From contig NZ_JBHSMT010000030.1 in assembly GCF_042654985.1 (NCBI RefSeq), forward strand, positions 1 to 64,000: 64,000 nucleotides of DNA, read 5' to 3'. The position numbers and the translations under genes are program-made. The DNA is from Paraherbaspirillum soli. Lineage in GTDB: Bacteria > Pseudomonadota > Gammaproteobacteria > Burkholderiales > Burkholderiaceae_D. Under the pieces are notes generated by a model. That model made no database searches and had not been told where the DNA came from. It saw only the letters and a list, made by a program, of their open reading frames with translations. Every line of letters starts with the position of its first letter. Position 1 is the stretch's first letter. Shown in pieces: positions 63,112 through 64,000 of the stretch.

Positions 63112-64000
63112 TTATGCCAGATGCAGGCCGATAAACAACTGCTGGCAGCTCTCGCTGACCGCGCCTTGCAACACCAGTTGTTTCGCGGCTTCGATATCCG
63201 GAGCAAAGAAACGATCCTTGTCGTAAAACCCGACTTCCTGGCGCAAGCGTTGCAGCACCGGCACCAGCATCGGCGAGGTCAATAAAGGCTGATGGAAATC
63301 CACCCCCTGCGCCGCCGCCAGCAATTCGATGGCGACGATGGTGGCGGTGTTGTGCGCCATGTCATGCAAGCGTCGGCCGGCATAGGTCGCCATGCTGACG
63401 TGATCTTCCTGATTGGCTGAAGTCGGCAAGCTGTCGACGCTGGCCGGGTGCGCCAGCGATTTGTTTTCGGAAGCCAGAGCGGCTGCGGTGACGTGGGCGA
63501 TCATGAAGCCGGAATTGAGGCCGGACGACTCCACCAGGAACGGCGGCAAGCCGGACAAGGAAGCGTCGATCAGCAAGGCGATCCGGCGCTCCGACAACGC
63601 GCCGATTTCGGCAATCGCCAAGGCCAGCGTATCGGCGGCAAAAGCGACCGGTTCGGCATGGAAATTGCCACCGGAAATCACCTCGTCATGTTCCGCATAA
63701 ATCAACGGATTATCGGTGACGGCGTTGGCTTCAGTCAGCAAGGTGCGCGCCGCGTTGGCTATCAGGTCCAGGCAGGCTCCCATCACTTGCGGCTGGCAGC
63801 GCAGGCTATACGGGTCTTGCACGCGCTCGTCGTTGACCAGGTGCGATTGCCGGATCGCGCTCCCGCTGAGCAGCTGGCGATAAATCTTTGCGGTCGCGAT
63901 TTGCCCCGGCTGACCGCGTACTTCATGCAGACGCGGATCGAACGGCGCATCGCTGCCTCTGGCGGCATCGACCGACAGCGCGCCGGTGACGGTGGCGGCG
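63112..64000 (-). CDS. hutH: histidine ammonia-lyase, C-terminal part (runs off the right edge)
   Basis: About 295 residues are visible; the 5' part with the Ala-Ser-Gly MIO motif lies outside the window. The C-terminal half matches HutH: GQIATAKIYRQLLSG, RVQDPYSLRCQPQVMGACLD (with the active-site tyrosine), SGGNFHAEPVA, and NQEDHVSMATYAGRRL. It deaminates histidine to urocanate, the first step. Partial gene; start not seen. Confidence 0.95.
   Translation of the reverse strand, partial: AATVTGALSVDAARGSDAPFDPRLHEVRGQPGQIATAKIYRQLLSGSAIRQSHLVNDERVQDPYSLRCQPQVMGACLDLIANAARTLLTEANAVTDNPLIYAEHDEVISGGNFHAEPVAFAADTLALAIAEIGALSERRIALLIDASLSGLPPFLVESSGLNSGFMIAHVTAAALASENKSLAHPASVDSLPTSANQEDHVSMATYAGRRLHDMAHNTATIVAIELLAAAQGVDFHQPLLTSPMLVPVLQRLRQEVGFYDKDRFFAPDIEAAKQLVLQGAVSESCQQLFIGLHLA

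Noticed and set aside
1..64000. CRISPR array, rRNA or prophage
   Set aside because: No regularly spaced repeats of 24-40 bp, no rRNA-like sequence and no phage structural genes were seen.

Overview
The window is chromosomal DNA of a GC-rich betaproteobacterium. Gene content (malonate decarboxylase operon, homoprotocatechuate meta-cleavage operon, Pseudomonas-type histidine degradation, secreted lytic enzymes, a chitin/cellulose-type LPMO, chaperone-usher fimbriae) points to Burkholderiales, most likely Oxalobacteraceae close to Collimonas. That assignment is inference; no rRNA or marker gene is present.

Layout. 0.3-10.5 kb: a Tat-exported cholesterol-oxidase-like flavoprotein, a repeat-rich gap, an MFS transporter, an Sfp-type phosphopantetheinyl transferase, two secreted metallopeptidases (M4 thermolysin type and M23 LasA type), a DedA-rhodanese fusion and ribA. 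11-20 kb: an HpaR-type MarR regulator bracketed by two copies of a dispersed repeat, a degenerate glycerophosphodiesterase lipoprotein, an atypical winged-helix regulator, an RcsC/RcsB-like phosphorelay and a short filamentous-haemagglutinin exoprotein. 20.5-32 kb: a stand-alone transposase-type HTH protein, mdcR, and the mdcABCDE-LM-G-x-H operon, where x is an alpha/beta-hydrolase lipoprotein. 32-43.4 kb: an AA10 LPMO, a CHASE2 histidine kinase, a four-gene chaperone-usher fimbrial operon and a chemotaxis receptor. 43.4-47.1 kb: small genes of unknown function beginning with a repeat element and a gene between two direct repeats. 47.1-55.9 kb: the hpa operon (hpaG1-G2-E, then D-F-H-I), interrupted by a Tle1-type (DUF2235) lipase effector and its lipoprotein partner. 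56-59 kb: a CHRD protein, a PF10136 membrane protein and a tiny lipoprotein. 59-64 kb: hutG-F-I-D-H, with hutH running off the right edge.

How it works together. The mdc genes import malonate and decarboxylate it on a dedicated acyl carrier protein under MdcR. The hpa genes take homoprotocatechuate to pyruvate and succinic semialdehyde; the matching regulator HpaR lies 36 kb away. The hut genes take histidine to glutamate through formylglutamate. The secreted peptidases, LPMO, fimbriae and the interbacterial effector fit a bacterium that attacks or feeds on other microbes.

Most notable structural observations: a 50-bp tandem duplication that breaks the Tle1-type gene; placement of that effector/immunity pair inside a catabolic operon; a dispersed 80-145 bp inverted-repeat element with at least four copies, two of which flank hpaR and one of which supplies the ribosome binding site of the PPTase gene; and direct repeats flanking a DUF2314-DUF2185 gene.
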